DNA of 64,000 nt from Shewanella sp. ANA-3 (GTDB lineage Bacteria; Pseudomonadota; Gammaproteobacteria; Enterobacterales; Shewanellaceae), in contig NC_008577.1 of the NCBI RefSeq assembly GCF_000203935.1, positions 1,612,001 through 1,676,000 on the forward strand, read 5' to 3'. Made by a program: the position numbers and the translations under genes. Shown here one piece after another: positions 1 to 9,991 of the stretch; the stretch's first letter is position 1, and each line of letters begins with the position of its first letter. Below the pieces are notes generated by a model. The model was given only the letters and a program-made list of their open reading frames with translations, was not told the origin of the DNA and made no database searches.

Positions 1-212
1 GGCGATTCAACTTAAATGATCAATGTTAAATCTGTTTCGCTATTCAAACTTTAGACTGATTTGCTGCCGATTCGCCTTCAAATAATCCTTAATTTAGAAT
101 GGGTTTGCCACATTCACGGGATAACTCTTAGGCTACTCCTATTTTATACCACGCAGAAGGTGGTGCTTCAAATCGATTTATTTGGCCGTTTGTAACAAGT
201 CTTAAGCCATCC

Positions 213-1337
213 TCATGTCAGATTAAAAAATGCTTTTATTTCATCCATTTGAGCCATACCGTCTTTATAGCCTAATTCGATCAAGGCGCTGGTGTAGGAC
301 TTTTCAAACAAAAGATAGGACACAATACTTGAGTCTGACTGCCTGTCGATACCGATAAAGCCCAGTAAGGTTTTAATCGCCCAAGGCATATCATCATAGA
401 AACGGGCGGCGATTTTACTTAAGTCTTCACTGGGTTTTATCACTAGGGTCTGTATGGGATGTAATGACAGTTGAGTACGGCTCTCTTCGGGAATAAGCGA
501 CAGCGTGTGATTAATCCGCTCTAGGCGCTCAAGATCGCTATTTAAGGTATCGGAAAAGATAGTATCCAGCAGATGACCAGCAATGGTCGCTGTCTTCGGG
601 TGATATTCTAGCTCCATAGGAAAATGCTTATGGGGACTGTCTAGGTTGATTACTAATAGCTTATTGGCGCCTAAATGAATTGGGCTTGAGAGCGGCGCGA
701 GTTGGTGGACTGAGCCATCACCATAATAAGCTTGATTGAGTTTAATCGACGGAAACACCATAGGGATCGCCGAGCTTGCCAAAAGATGTTCGGTATTTAA
801 CATCCGTCTCTCACCGCTGCGCCTAGCGCGAGTCCAGTTTTCAATATCCCTGGCCGCTTGAAAAAACGTCACCGAGCGCGAGTTGTTATAGCACGAGGTA
901 TCGACACTGAGCGCCGTCAATGCACCGTTGCGGATATTGCGATCGATTCTCTTAAAATCGATAAGTTCATTCAGTAAATGCCGTAAAGGCTCGTTATCGA
1001 GTAGGCTACCCGCGTCGGTATTCACCTTATCATCTTGCAGGCCCTTGAGCGCCATCTTGGCTAAATGACTTAACACGCCTGGGATGGAGGCGCGATATAC
1101 CTTTCTCGTTTCAAAATGGCGCCAAACCCACTCTAGTTTTTTGACGCCTAAATGAAAGCAGGAGGCGTGGGTGGCGATGGAGGTGCCATTAATGGCGCCC
1201 GCAGAGGTGCCACAAATGATTTTAAAGGGCACGCCATGGTTGCGCGGATAAAGCTGGACCAGTGCTTTTAACACTCCCACTTGATAGGCGGCCCGAGCGC
1301 CACCGCCACCGAGAACTAATGCTGTTGATGTTGGCAA
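213..1337 (-). CDS. Patatin-like phospholipase family protein
   Basis: Predicted serine lipid acyl hydrolase of 374 residues. The patatin signature is complete: a glycine-rich oxyanion loop (GGGGARA, about residues 10-16), the nucleophile elbow GTSAG (43-47, Ser45) and the DG of the Ser-Asp dyad (Asp207). There is no signal peptide, so it is probably cytoplasmic or peripheral to the inner membrane. The reading frame begins at a TTG codon with an in-frame stop four codons upstream, so the TTG or an internal start must be used. It lies downstream of proS on the same strand but is separated from it by a strong terminator, so it is probably transcribed alone. Substrate is not deducible. Confidence 0.85.
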   Translation of the reverse strand: MPTSTALVLGGGGARAAYQVGVLKALVQLYPRNHGVPFKIICGTSAGAINGTSIATHASCFHLGVKKLEWVWRHFETRKVYRASIPGVLSHLAKMALKGLQDDKVNTDAGSLLDNEPLRHLLNELIDFKRIDRNIRNGALTALSVDTSCYNNSRSVTFFQAARDIENWTRARRSGERRMLNTEHLLASSAIPMVFPSIKLNQAYYGDGSVHQLAPLSSPIHLGANKLLVINLDSPHKHFPMELEYHPKTATIAGHLLDTIFSDTLNSDLERLERINHTLSLIPEESRTQLSLHPIQTLVIKPSEDLSKIAARFYDDMPWAIKTLLGFIGIDRQSDSSIVSYLLFEKSYTSALIELGYKDGMAQMDEIKAFFNLT

Positions 1338-1482
1338 TCTTATGACTCAACGACTTGTTATTATGATTTTATTAAAGCAATGCCTTATCTAAAAAAGCAA
1401 GTCTGAGCTGTTATCTCAATGACATTTCTTTAGTTTGTCTTGAGTGGGCTCGTAGAAGGCAATCTGTTTTTGGGGCGGGAAT

Positions 1483-1514
1483 AAAAAACGCACTTGAGGG
1501 AGACTCAAGTGCGT
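1483..1514 (-). terminator. Rho-independent terminator of proS
   Basis: An 11-bp perfect stem (1488-1498 with 1504-1514, arm ACGCACTTGAG) with a 5-nt loop is followed on the minus strand by a T run (A run at 1483-1488). It lies about 90 bp after the proS stop. Confidence 0.9.
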
Positions 1515-1600
1515 TTGCATTTATATCGCGAGAATCTTATTTAAGCATCTGCTCAAACGGACTGTGTCGGCGCACTAAGTTCGGCGCAGTAAGCCTTCGC

Positions 1601-3313
1601 TTAAGCTTGCAGATTTTTTAAGAAATCGACGATTTGGTCGAATGGCACATCTTGCTTTTCACCGGTGCGGCGGTTTTTGTATTCAAATACGCCAGCGTCG
1701 ATATTGCGATCGCCAATCACCACAGTGTGTGGAATACCAATCAGTTCCATATCGGCGAACATGACGCCTGGGCGCTCTTTACGGTCATCCAATAGCACAT
1801 CGATACCCACAGCACTTAAGTCTTTGTATAACTGCTCGGCGATATCGGTCACGCGGTGTGATTTGTGCATATTCATTGGCAGAATGCCTACACTGAATGG
1901 GGCAATGGCTTCTGGCCATACAATGCCGCGATCATCGAAGTTTTGCTCAATGGCTGCCGCCACGATACGGCTCACGCCCACACCGTAACAACCCATCAGC
2001 AGCACTTGTGATTTACCGTTCTCATCGAGAACAGTCGCATTCATCGATTTAGAATAGTTAGTACCGAGTTGGAAGATATGACCCACTTCGATACCACGCG
2101 CCATCGCGTAAGTACCTAAACCATCAGGTGTTGGCTCGCCTTCAACCACGTTACGGATATCGGCTGCTTGTGCCAGAGGCAGATCGCGCTCCCAGTTGAT
2201 GCCAAAGTAGTGTTTGTCATCAAGGTTTGCGCCGGCGGCGAAGTCGCTCATTACGCTAACGCTGTGGTCGATGATGACAGGCATATTCAGGCCGACAGGA
2301 CCTAATGAGCCAGGACCTGCGCCAATGGCATCACGGATCAGGGCTTCTGGGGCAAATTCTAATGGTGATGCCACTAAATCTAGCTTGTCTGCCTTGATTT
2401 CGTTCAGCTCGTGGTCGCCACGTACAATCAGCGCTACCAGCGGTGCTTCTTCCGTCGCACCTTTCACAATCAAGGTTTTCACTGTCTTAGTGATATCCAA
2501 ACCGAATTGCTCAACTAACTCGGCAATGGTTTTCGCATTTGGGGTATCGACTAAACGTAATGCTTCTGTTGCCGCGCCACGCGCTTCGGTTGGCATTGGC
2601 GATTCGGCTTTCTCGATGTTAGCGGCATAGTCGCTGCCAGTAGAGTAGGCGATTAAGTCTTCACCGCTTTGCGCCAATACATGGAACTCGTGTGACATGC
2701 TGCCACCGATAGAACCTGTGTCCGCTAAAACAGGGCGGAAGGCTAAGCCCATGCGCGACAGAATGTTGCTATAGGCTTGATACATGGCCTCATAGGTTTC
2801 ATTCATGGTATCCACGTCAAGATGGAAAGAATACGCATCTTTCATCAGGAATTCGCGCGAACGCATCACCCCGAAACGTGGGCGGACTTCGTCACGGAAT
2901 TTGGTCTGGATTTGGTAAAGATTCAGCGGTAATTGCTTGTAAGAGCTGACTTCTTTACGGATTAAGTCGGTGATCACTTCTTCGTGGGTTGGCCCCAGCA
3001 CGAAGTCACGGTTATGACGGTCTTTAAAACGCAGTAGTTCAGGACCAAATTTGTCCCAGCGACCCGTTTCTACCCATAAATCAGCCGGTTGCACCATAGG
3101 CATTAGGATTTCAATCGCGCCCGCTTTGTTCATTTCTTCACGAACAATGGCTTCGACTTTACGCAATACACGCAGGCCCGTGGGCAGATAGCTGTATAGA
3201 CCTGAAGCGTTACGGCGGATCATACCCGCACGTAGCATTAACTGATGGCTGATGACTTCTGCATTCGCAGGTGTTTCTTTTTGAGTAGAAAGTAGGTATT
3301 TGCTAACGCGCAT
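1601..3313 (-). CDS. proS: Prolyl-tRNA synthetase
   Basis: Class II aminoacyl-tRNA synthetase that charges tRNA-Pro in the cytoplasm. At 570 residues it has the length of bacterial-type ProRS with the editing (INS) domain between motifs 2 and 3. Visible are the N-terminal catalytic core ([13 protein letters not shown], then a motif 2 region around [13 protein letters not shown] and [17 protein letters not shown]), the editing domain around residues 225-400, motif 3 (GCYGVGVSR) and the C-terminal anticodon-binding domain. In E. coli proS is also next to trmO and rcsF. Here the acyltransferase gene separates it from trmO, and it is followed by its own terminator. Confidence 0.98.
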   Translation of the reverse strand: MRVSKYLLSTQKETPANAEVISHQLMLRAGMIRRNASGLYSYLPTGLRVLRKVEAIVREEMNKAGAIEILMPMVQPADLWVETGRWDKFGPELLRFKDRHNRDFVLGPTHEEVITDLIRKEVSSYKQLPLNLYQIQTKFRDEVRPRFGVMRSREFLMKDAYSFHLDVDTMNETYEAMYQAYSNILSRMGLAFRPVLADTGSIGGSMSHEFHVLAQSGEDLIAYSTGSDYAANIEKAESPMPTEARGAATEALRLVDTPNAKTIAELVEQFGLDITKTVKTLIVKGATEEAPLVALIVRGDHELNEIKADKLDLVASPLEFAPEALIRDAIGAGPGSLGPVGLNMPVIIDHSVSVMSDFAAGANLDDKHYFGINWERDLPLAQAADIRNVVEGEPTPDGLGTYAMARGIEVGHIFQLGTNYSKSMNATVLDENGKSQVLLMGCYGVGVSRIVAAAIEQNFDDRGIVWPEAIAPFSVGILPMNMHKSHRVTDIAEQLYKDLSAVGIDVLLDDRKERPGVMFADMELIGIPHTVVIGDRNIDAGVFEYKNRRTGEKQDVPFDQIVDFLKNLQA

Positions 3314-3511
3314 TACCGATGTCCAAATTTGAGTTGAATGGGCGCCATTTTATCACCTGCTTTGATGATGTCACCTATGGATTTAGGTTAAATTCAACTA
3401 GCTGGGAGACAAATAGCATTTTTGATGCTGGATAACCGATAAAGCAAAGATAAGCGCTGCGCCGTTAGGGTGCGACTTCGTCATTGCTCGTATCTAGATT
3501 CTCGTCGCTGC

Positions 3512-4141
3512 TTACTTATTTCGCCGATCGCCAATCACCCGTGCAGGATTACCGGCGACGATAGCCCATGCGGGGACATCTTTGGTGACAATACAGCCCA
3601 TGCCAATCACCGCATGGTCGCCAATGGTGACACCATCAACTATCCCGGCCTGTGCGCCAATCCAAACATCTTTACCTATCACGACGCCTTTAGAGTGGGA
3701 GGCTTGTTGATAAATGGGCGTATCGGGCGCCATGCCATGATTAAAGGCATAGATAGTGACATGATTAGCAATGCGAGTTTGGGAGCCAATTTGAATCCCC
3801 ACTCGACCGCCATCGAAGGAGCAGCCATGATTGATGGCGACTTCGTTACCAAGGGTAATAGGGCCATGTAAAAAACATTCGGCGGCAATCATGCAATGAT
3901 TACCTATCTTGATATCGCGATTGGGCTCAGCAAATAATTGTGCCTCGGGGGCGATAAAACAGTTATCACCAATGGTGACGGTTTCGAGGGCGCAAAGGTT
4001 GGTTTGAATTTCATCCTGCCAAGGTTTAGCCCAGACTAAGTGTTTTTCTTTGAGTGAAAAATACAGCCAGGGCATCCAAGACAGACGCTTTTTGTGTTGG
4101 CTCTGATAATCAGGCAATGCGGTTGTGTTTAGCGTCTGCAT
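3512..4141 (-). CDS. Hexapeptide-repeat (LbH) acyltransferase
   Basis: Predicted O- or N-acetyltransferase of 209 residues with a left-handed beta-helix made of imperfect hexapeptides from about residue 52 on ([45 protein letters not shown]). It ends in the family-typical [20 protein letters not shown] segment of the maltose/galactoside acetyltransferase group. The likely catalytic His is in the YAFNHGM segment. Its ATG directly follows the trmO stop (TAAATG), so the two are almost certainly translated from one mRNA. The E. coli rcsF-trmO-proS cluster lacks this gene, so it looks like an insertion into a conserved block. The acyl acceptor is unknown. Confidence 0.85.
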   Translation of the reverse strand: MQTLNTTALPDYQSQHKKRLSWMPWLYFSLKEKHLVWAKPWQDEIQTNLCALETVTIGDNCFIAPEAQLFAEPNRDIKIGNHCMIAAECFLHGPITLGNEVAINHGCSFDGGRVGIQIGSQTRIANHVTIYAFNHGMAPDTPIYQQASHSKGVVIGKDVWIGAQAGIVDGVTIGDHAVIGMGCIVTKDVPAWAIVAGNPARVIGDRRNK

Positions 4142-4876
4142 TTAGCCACATTTCCCCGGTTTGAGTTCGAGCACTTGAATATATTCCCGATCATCCTCAT
4201 CAACCGCCATCCGCCAAAAGATATCTAAGTCATACAAAGCCACTTGATATAGCTTGGGATCATCCTTGGCTTTTTTATAGGCAGGGCGAGGGTCTTGTCC
4301 GAGTACGCCGCGGATAAGTTCGGCCAAATCAGTATAAGCGTCCTGTTTGCTATAGGCGTTAATCTGCGTTGCCGCGAGCTCGGAAAAAACCACGCTAATC
4401 AGCTTAGGCGCTTCTTGAGCGATACCGCCGACGGCACCTTCAATCGAATCTGAGAAGGGAATATAGGGCTTTATATCGATAATCGGCGTGCCATCGACAA
4501 GATCCATGCCTGAAATCTCCAGGCATACTTTGCCTTTACGTTGCACCACTCGGTGGAGTTTTACCACGGATTGGCCAATGCCGTTTGGGCGAAAAGTCGA
4601 GCGGGTTGCGAATACACCGAGTTTTTCATTACCGCCTAAACGCGGTGGGCGTACGGTGGTTTTCCAGCCTTGGGCGAGATTTTCATGGAAACAAAACAGC
4701 AGCCAAAGGTGGGAATATTGCTCGATGCCACGCACGGCGTCGAGATGATTGATATGGCCTTCCAGCTCAACATAACCGCGTGCTTCCACCAAACCAGGTT
4801 GCCTTGGAATGCCAAATTTTTGTTTGTAGGGGGTACGGCAGGTGGCCACAGCGGTAATTTGGTTGGTAAATGTCAT
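4142..4876 (-). CDS. trmO: tRNA (N6-threonylcarbamoyladenosine37-N6)-methyltransferase TrmO
   Basis: SAM-dependent methyltransferase of the TsaA/YaeB family, 244 residues; it turns t6A37 of tRNA-Thr into m6t6A. The family core motif FRPNGIGQSVVKLHRV is present near residues 92-107, preceded by RPPRLGG, and the C-terminal domain ends normally. The family fold is a beta-barrel rather than a Rossmann fold, which agrees with the absence of a GxGxG motif. It sits between rcsF and the acyltransferase, and its stop abuts the acyltransferase start. Gene order rcsF-trmO-proS matches enterobacteria. Confidence 0.95.
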   Translation of the reverse strand: MTFTNQITAVATCRTPYKQKFGIPRQPGLVEARGYVELEGHINHLDAVRGIEQYSHLWLLFCFHENLAQGWKTTVRPPRLGGNEKLGVFATRSTFRPNGIGQSVVKLHRVVQRKGKVCLEISGMDLVDGTPIIDIKPYIPFSDSIEGAVGGIAQEAPKLISVVFSELAATQINAYSKQDAYTDLAELIRGVLGQDPRPAYKKAKDDPKLYQVALYDLDIFWRMAVDEDDREYIQVLELKPGKCG

Positions 4877-4970
4877 GCAAAAAATACCTAAAGCAAGGAC
4901 AACAACCCAAACGCCGATGGTCTAGGTTGCTAAGTACATCAATATTGGCGTGCAGTATACACGCTTTGAA

Positions 4971-5351
4971 CTAGTCGGCAGAGGTCATTTTGATGGCTTG
5001 GCCAACGCAGAGGGCGCGGCTGACGCAGCCTTGGGCTGCTTCTTCCATCATTACGCATTGTTTGATGATGATGCCATTGGCGCCTTTATCGGCCGCCGCG
5101 CGGCGGGCTTCGGTTCTTGCTTCACTTAAGGAAGCGGGCACTGCATTCACATCGGCTTGGCATGATTCGCCCTGTACCAAACCTTTTAATTCGTAATGAC
5201 CTTTAGGCAAACTATCGCCCTCAAACAGCGTGACATCGCCCGCCTTGAAGTAGTCATTAATCGCCTCGCCGTCCAAATTGCTGTTAAAACTGTAATCGCT
5301 GGCACAGGCGCTAAGCATTAGCACTAATGCACTTGAGAGGATGATTTTCAT
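4971..5351 (-). CDS. rcsF: RcsF-like outer-membrane lipoprotein
   Basis: Small lipoprotein, 126 residues when started at the ATG giving MKIILSSALVLM; a frame extending upstream to 5390 would put 13 hydrophilic residues before the signal peptide. The lipobox LSAC puts the lipidated Cys at residue 16. Four further Cys (GESC, IIKQC, QGC, RALC) match the two disulfides of RcsF, and the body (YELKGLVQGESC, ADKGANGIII) fits the DUF4156/RcsF fold. In enterobacteria RcsF senses envelope stress for the Rcs phosphorelay. No rcs signalling genes lie in this window, so its downstream partner here is uncertain. Identification is supported by the neighbouring trmO and proS. Confidence 0.85.
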   Translation of the reverse strand: MKIILSSALVLMLSACASDYSFNSNLDGEAINDYFKAGDVTLFEGDSLPKGHYELKGLVQGESCQADVNAVPASLSEARTEARRAAADKGANGIIIKQCVMMEEAAQGCVSRALCVGQAIKMTSAD

Positions 5352-5379
5352 GGTTTGACCTGAGAGTAAGGGTAAATAA

Positions 5380-5400
5380 GCGCAGTCCAACGGACTGCGC
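5380..5400 (-). terminator. Hairpin between amidohydrolase gene and rcsF
   Basis: A 9-bp perfect stem (5380-5388 with 5392-5400, arm GCGCAGTCC) with a 3-nt loop lies just after the shorter amidohydrolase gene. The T stretch after it on the minus strand is weak (TATTTACC), so it may be an attenuator or processing hairpin rather than a full terminator. Confidence 0.55.
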
Positions 5401-5428
5401 GTTATCGAGCGATTTATCTGAGCAAATT

Positions 5429-6718
5429 CTAGCGCTTAAGATACTTTTGATAAAGCTGCTGGTGGCGATTATTCAGATCTATTTGCCGTCCTTCAATCCA
5501 GATCGCATTAATTTTGTTGCTTATAGGGTCGAGGATATCCCCGTCACTCAGCACAACACTGCCCTGATAACCGATGGCTATGGCGCCTAAATCGGTGATC
5601 CCCAGCAGTTTTGCTGCATCTAAGGTCACCGATTTTAATGCTTGCTCGGGCGTGACGCCGTAAGCGGCACTGTAGCCCGCGGCATAGGGAAGGTTACGAC
5701 TGTTCCAATCCGATGAAAATCCAAGGGCATAGGGAATGCCTGCACTTGCCAGTAACGAAGGGATTTTAAAGGGTAAATCCACAGGTTCATCTTTTCGTTT
5801 GGGCAGACTCAGGGTGTGCGGGTAAATCACACTGGCGTTAACTTCCCTCAAGCTTGAAGCTAATCGCCACGCATCATAGCCTCCGACAATCACCAATTTA
5901 AATTGATATTTTTTAGTCAGGGCAATGACTTGCTCAATTTGGCTGACGCTGTCCGCATGGGCAAATAGCGTGGCCTTGCCTTGGTATAGGGGCAACATGG
6001 CCTGCCAACGTAAATTGGTTGTCTTGGCCGAATCCTTTGCTTTATGACTTAAAAAGTAGCGATAGCCATCCTCAAAGGCTGTGGTCAGTTTATCTATGGC
6101 CTGCTGATTTTTCTCTATGGCCTTGGCTTTTTCCTTTTCATCTTCAGGCATGCGCTTGATTTGTGGCCAGTAAACATGGAATTGGCCTTCGCTTGGTTGC
6201 AGGGCGTCCTCAATCGTCCAAGCATCGAGGTCGACGATCACAGATTGGCCGGCTAATCCATCCCCACTGGGGACGATTTGGGCGTGGGTGATGCCATTGT
6301 AACGAATGGTCGGCAATAACTCTGAATCTGGGTTGTAAGCCGTCGCCGCGCTAATTTGCGGATTAAAATCACCGACTTCTGCATTATCGACGGTTGGGCG
6401 CACCATCTCGATTTCGACTAAACCGAGACTGGTATCGAGTGCGATAAGGCCGGGGTATAAGTGTTTACCCGTGGCATCGATGACCTGCGCTTGGCTATCA
6501 GCGCCATTGACGCTTAGCTGTGGCCCGATGGCGCTAATTTTACCTTGCTCAATCAACACATCGGTATTGGTTAATGTCCCTTGGCTGACGGTATGCACTG
6601 TGGCATTTTTAATCAACACGCTCTGGGTTTGCTTGGCCGCAGGGACGAGATTATGTGCCTGGGCTGACAGCGCGACAGCCAGTGTCGACAGCAGCAAGCT
6701 AGTGGGTAAGTGCTTCAT
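5429..6718 (-). CDS. Exported amidohydrolase-fold protein (metal ligands apparently lost)
   Basis: Member of the imidazolonepropionase-like amidohydrolase group, 429 residues from the chosen ATG, which gives a clean signal peptide (MKHLPTSLLLSTLAVALSAQA). The N-terminal small beta-domain (VLIQNATVHT-type strands, LIEQGKISAIGPQL) and C-terminal ADIVL-like strand (GYQGSVVLSDGDIL) are normal. The metal-binding HxH expected after HLYPG is replaced by LIALDTSLG, so catalysis by the usual binuclear site seems unlikely. The ATG shares its A with the stop of the upstream 1024-residue amidohydrolase (TAATG), so the pair is translationally coupled and may act as a complex. Substrate unknown. Confidence 0.8.
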   Translation of the reverse strand: MKHLPTSLLLSTLAVALSAQAHNLVPAAKQTQSVLIKNATVHTVSQGTLTNTDVLIEQGKISAIGPQLSVNGADSQAQVIDATGKHLYPGLIALDTSLGLVEIEMVRPTVDNAEVGDFNPQISAATAYNPDSELLPTIRYNGITHAQIVPSGDGLAGQSVIVDLDAWTIEDALQPSEGQFHVYWPQIKRMPEDEKEKAKAIEKNQQAIDKLTTAFEDGYRYFLSHKAKDSAKTTNLRWQAMLPLYQGKATLFAHADSVSQIEQVIALTKKYQFKLVIVGGYDAWRLASSLREVNASVIYPHTLSLPKRKDEPVDLPFKIPSLLASAGIPYALGFSSDWNSRNLPYAAGYSAAYGVTPEQALKSVTLDAAKLLGITDLGAIAIGYQGSVVLSDGDILDPISNKINAIWIEGRQIDLNNRHQQLYQKYLKR

Positions 6719-9700
6719 TATTTTGCTCCCTGATGATGTTGGCCCCAAGCTTGATAATGGGTATCGCAGTGCCATTGTGGCTCGTTAAGCGGTGTGACTT
6801 TCTCACCCGCCTTGGCGTTATCATCACTACTGAGAATTTTTTGGATAAGGGCGGCGCGCTCTGCGACGACCTGCTGCTGGGCAAGTTGGTCTTGGTCGCG
6901 ATCGAAATAGCGTTTGCCTTCGACCCAAGCCTGCGTCACTTTGGCGTAAATTGACAGCGGCTCGGCGTTCCAAAGCACGATATCGGCCATTTTGCCTGGG
7001 GTGAGTGAGCCAACGTACTCATCGACCCTGAGTTGTTTCGCCGGGTTGATGGTCACCATATTCCAGGCATCTTCTTTAGACATATCGCAATACATCATTG
7101 ACTTCGCCGCTTCTTGGTTGAGTCTGCGCTGCATTTCGTAGTCGTCAGAGTTGATGCTGGTGAGCACGCCCTGTTTCTGCATCAGGCAGGCGTTTTGTGG
7201 AATCGCATCATAGACTTCGAACTTATAGGCCCACCAATCGGCAAAGGTCGAGGCGCCTGCGCCATGGGCGGCCAGTTCACTGGCAACCTTGTAACCTTCG
7301 AGTACGTGGGTAAAGGTTTGCACCTTAAAGTGATAGGCTTCGGCTAATCGCAAGAACATCAATATTTCTGACTGCACATAGGAGTGGATATGCACATCAC
7401 GCTGCTGCTTTAACACTTCGGCGACCGCCTGTAGGCGATAGCTTGGACGTGGTGCAATGGTTTTCTTCTTCTCGCTGCTGCGTAAGTCATCATAGTCCTT
7501 CAGCCCTTTCTCATAGGCGATTGCGGCATCGAAGGTTTCTTCAAATAAGGCTTTTACGCCCATGCGCGTCTGTGGGAAACGCTGAACAAACTTCTCGCCC
7601 CAGTTACTCTGTTTGACGTTTTCGCCAAGGGCGAATTTGATACTGGCAGGGGCATTGGCAAATTTAAGCTGCTCGGCACTTTCACCCCATTTCATCTTGA
7701 TTAACTGGGATTGACCACCAATAGGGTTAGCGCTGCCATGGAGTAATTGTGCGCTGGTGACGCCGCCTGCGAGTGCGCGATAGATGGAGATATCTTCGGG
7801 ATTGATCACATCGCCAATCCGCACTTCAGAAGTGACCGCGTCAGTGCCTTCGTTGGTACCACCATTGATCGCAATATGGGAATGCTCATCGACGATACCC
7901 GCAGTTAAGTGTTTACCCGTTGCATCGAGAACTTGATAACCCGAAGGTGTGCTGAGTTGCTGACCGATTTTTTCAATTCGGCCATTGGCCATTAACAGAT
8001 CCGCATGTTCTAAAATGCCCTGTTTATCTGAGGTCCACAGGGTGGCATTTTTAATATGGAGTTTCTCGGCTTTGGGTGCCTCGCTCAAACCATAGGCAAC
8101 GTTAGGGTAGGTGAGTTGACTCACTAAGGTTGGTGCAGCATCGGTTTTAGGCGTGCCTTCTTGTTCCGTCTTTGGACTCGAAGCGATAGCAATACCCGCC
8201 ACATTAATGCTGCGACTTTGGGCGTCCACCATACGGCCTTGAATACCATCTTTAGCGAGCCAGAGGGTAAAACGGCTGATGCCATGTATGCCCGCATCGC
8301 TTAAATCGGCGTTAAAGCTCACGCGGCCGTCGTTTTCAAGCTTAAGATTGGTGAGTGCAATGCTCTTCTCGCCACTGCTCAACTGACCTTGGAAGGTGGT
8401 TTTGCCTGCTTTGCCCGTTTTTTCAAGGCTCAAATCTAAGGTGAGATTATTCAACGTAAGCTGATAGTCACCCAAGAGTTTAGCCTGTGGGAGTGAGCGA
8501 ATGGACTGCTCTTCGCCCTGCAGCCAGACGCTATAAATCTGGCCATCCTTAAAGATATTGCCCTTGGTAATCACAAAGTCGGCCATATAGCCGGGGGCAA
8601 GTTTACCGGCGAAGTCAGCCGTCCCCGCCATCTCGGCGGCTTGAGTCGTGAGCGCGGCGAGGGCATTGTCCTCACTTAATCCCTGCGCGATGGCTTGACG
8701 TAGGCGAGGCCAAAACGCCTCGGTCTTAATGCCAAATTGGGTAAAGGCAAAGGGGATGCCCGCATTGGCCACTGCTGCTGGGTTTGTGGGCGCGCGTTCC
8801 CATTGTCTGAGTTCTGCAAGGGAGACTTCACGGTCGGCATCATCGGTGCCCACATCCGGTGCCTGCGGATAGTTGAGCGGTAGGATCAGGGGATAATTCA
8901 GGGCCTTTAATTCATTGATGCGCGCATATTCTTGACCACTTGCGAGTAGGTTGGCGGGTTGCTGGTGTTCTTTGAGCAGGTTAGCGGCGCGCAGTAAATC
9001 GTTGAGGTTTTTTGTTTCAAAGACGATTTGTTTCTCGGCTAAGTTATCTAAGCGTTCGAAGGCGATATTAAATTCAATTTGAGCATTTGCTGAACTATTA
9101 ACCGATTTGTGCTTATTTTGGTTATACCAGTTAGCATCGGCAAAGGTTTGTCGGATAAGTGCAATACTGCCCATCAGAGAATTGGGGTAGTCTTGTTCAG
9201 ATGTGCCTTTATCGAAGGCCATAAAAGGTTGACTGCGCGCGCGATAAATCACCTCGTTGGCGGTTTTATCGGCTAATGAAAGGCTCACACCCGTACCGCG
9301 GAAAATACCGTCGAGTTTACTGCTTTGTACGCTGGTAAAGCCGTTATTGATCCAATCACGTGCGCGTTCTTTATTTGGGTAAACGTAATTAAACCATTCT
9401 TTTTCAGCGTGAATTGCGCCATTTTCCGCATTACCGCCGATACGCTTAATATCATATACCGGTCGAGTCAGCCCCAATTTTGGATATTCAAACTCGATAC
9501 CATAATCGGTAAAGGGATCGATAAAACCGGGATAGATAGTATAACCACTGAGATCAACTTTTAATGCCGCTGCTGGGATATCCCCTTTTTCAATAATGGC
9601 TTTGATCCGATTGTTTTCAACTAATAATGTGGCATTTGTGAGTCGCTTCCCTGGCGCCATGATTAATTCAGCATTGGTGAAGGCCGTTAACTTATTGACG

Positions 9701-9792
9701 GGGGAGATGGGATTGGCCTCGGCAAAAATGTTGTGGGATACAAAACTACTTATAATGCCGCAGCTTATTATTATCTTATTGTTTATCTGCAT
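6718..9792 (-). CDS. Exported double-module amidohydrolase
   Basis: A protein of 1024 residues with an N-terminal signal peptide and two amidohydrolase modules. The N-terminal module (about residues 35-440) keeps the flanking beta-domain but has GFIDPFTDYG where HxH should be. The C-terminal module (about 570-985) has DEHSHIA with an intact HxH pair, a later HIHSY and FTHVLEG that can supply further His ligands, and SINSDD with the catalytic Asp region, ending in the typical GKMADIVLW. Only the C-terminal module therefore looks active. It is related to imidazolonepropionase/dipeptidase-like periplasmic amidohydrolases; substrate unknown. It is coupled to the shorter downstream amidohydrolase and separated from hns by a terminator. 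Confidence 0.85.
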   Translation of the reverse strand: MQINNKIIISCGIISSFVSHNIFAEANPISPVNKLTAFTNAELIMAPGKRLTNATLLVENNRIKAIIEKGDIPAAALKVDLSGYTIYPGFIDPFTDYGIEFEYPKLGLTRPVYDIKRIGGNAENGAIHAEKEWFNYVYPNKERARDWINNGFTSVQSSKLDGIFRGTGVSLSLADKTANEVIYRARSQPFMAFDKGTSEQDYPNSLMGSIALIRQTFADANWYNQNKHKSVNSSANAQIEFNIAFERLDNLAEKQIVFETKNLNDLLRAANLLKEHQQPANLLASGQEYARINELKALNYPLILPLNYPQAPDVGTDDADREVSLAELRQWERAPTNPAAVANAGIPFAFTQFGIKTEAFWPRLRQAIAQGLSEDNALAALTTQAAEMAGTADFAGKLAPGYMADFVITKGNIFKDGQIYSVWLQGEEQSIRSLPQAKLLGDYQLTLNNLTLDLSLEKTGKAGKTTFQGQLSSGEKSIALTNLKLENDGRVSFNADLSDAGIHGISRFTLWLAKDGIQGRMVDAQSRSINVAGIAIASSPKTEQEGTPKTDAAPTLVSQLTYPNVAYGLSEAPKAEKLHIKNATLWTSDKQGILEHADLLMANGRIEKIGQQLSTPSGYQVLDATGKHLTAGIVDEHSHIAINGGTNEGTDAVTSEVRIGDVINPEDISIYRALAGGVTSAQLLHGSANPIGGQSQLIKMKWGESAEQLKFANAPASIKFALGENVKQSNWGEKFVQRFPQTRMGVKALFEETFDAAIAYEKGLKDYDDLRSSEKKKTIAPRPSYRLQAVAEVLKQQRDVHIHSYVQSEILMFLRLAEAYHFKVQTFTHVLEGYKVASELAAHGAGASTFADWWAYKFEVYDAIPQNACLMQKQGVLTSINSDDYEMQRRLNQEAAKSMMYCDMSKEDAWNMVTINPAKQLRVDEYVGSLTPGKMADIVLWNAEPLSIYAKVTQAWVEGKRYFDRDQDQLAQQQVVAERAALIQKILSSDDNAKAGEKVTPLNEPQWHCDTHYQAWGQHHQGAK

Positions 9793-9913
9793 TTTTTATT
9801 CACTTAGACGGAGGGGGAATAAAGAGTAACCTAAAGCAGATGTAAATACTAAAGCTGAATTGTAACGCAATTTAAGCATTTGCTTGAATGCAATGGTGGT
9901 GGCATTCAGGCAT

Positions 9914-9942
9914 AAAAAAGCTCGCAGGGCGCGAGCTTTTTT
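9914..9942 (-). terminator. Terminator of the H-NS-like gene
   Basis: A 6-bp GC stem (GCTCGC 9920-9925 with GCGAGC 9931-9936) is extended by A6/T6 tracts on both sides. On the minus strand it closes the hns-like gene; the symmetric tracts could also work in the other direction. Confidence 0.85.
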
Positions 9943-9991
9943 ATGTTACTCAGTGGTAATAGCAAACGGCTATTACCAGCACGGTATTGGA

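Noticed and set aside
2214..2630. A 138-codon plus-strand frame inside proS
   Set aside because: Shadow of a strongly coding gene on the other strand, with low-complexity Ser/Ala/Thr composition and no ribosome-binding site.
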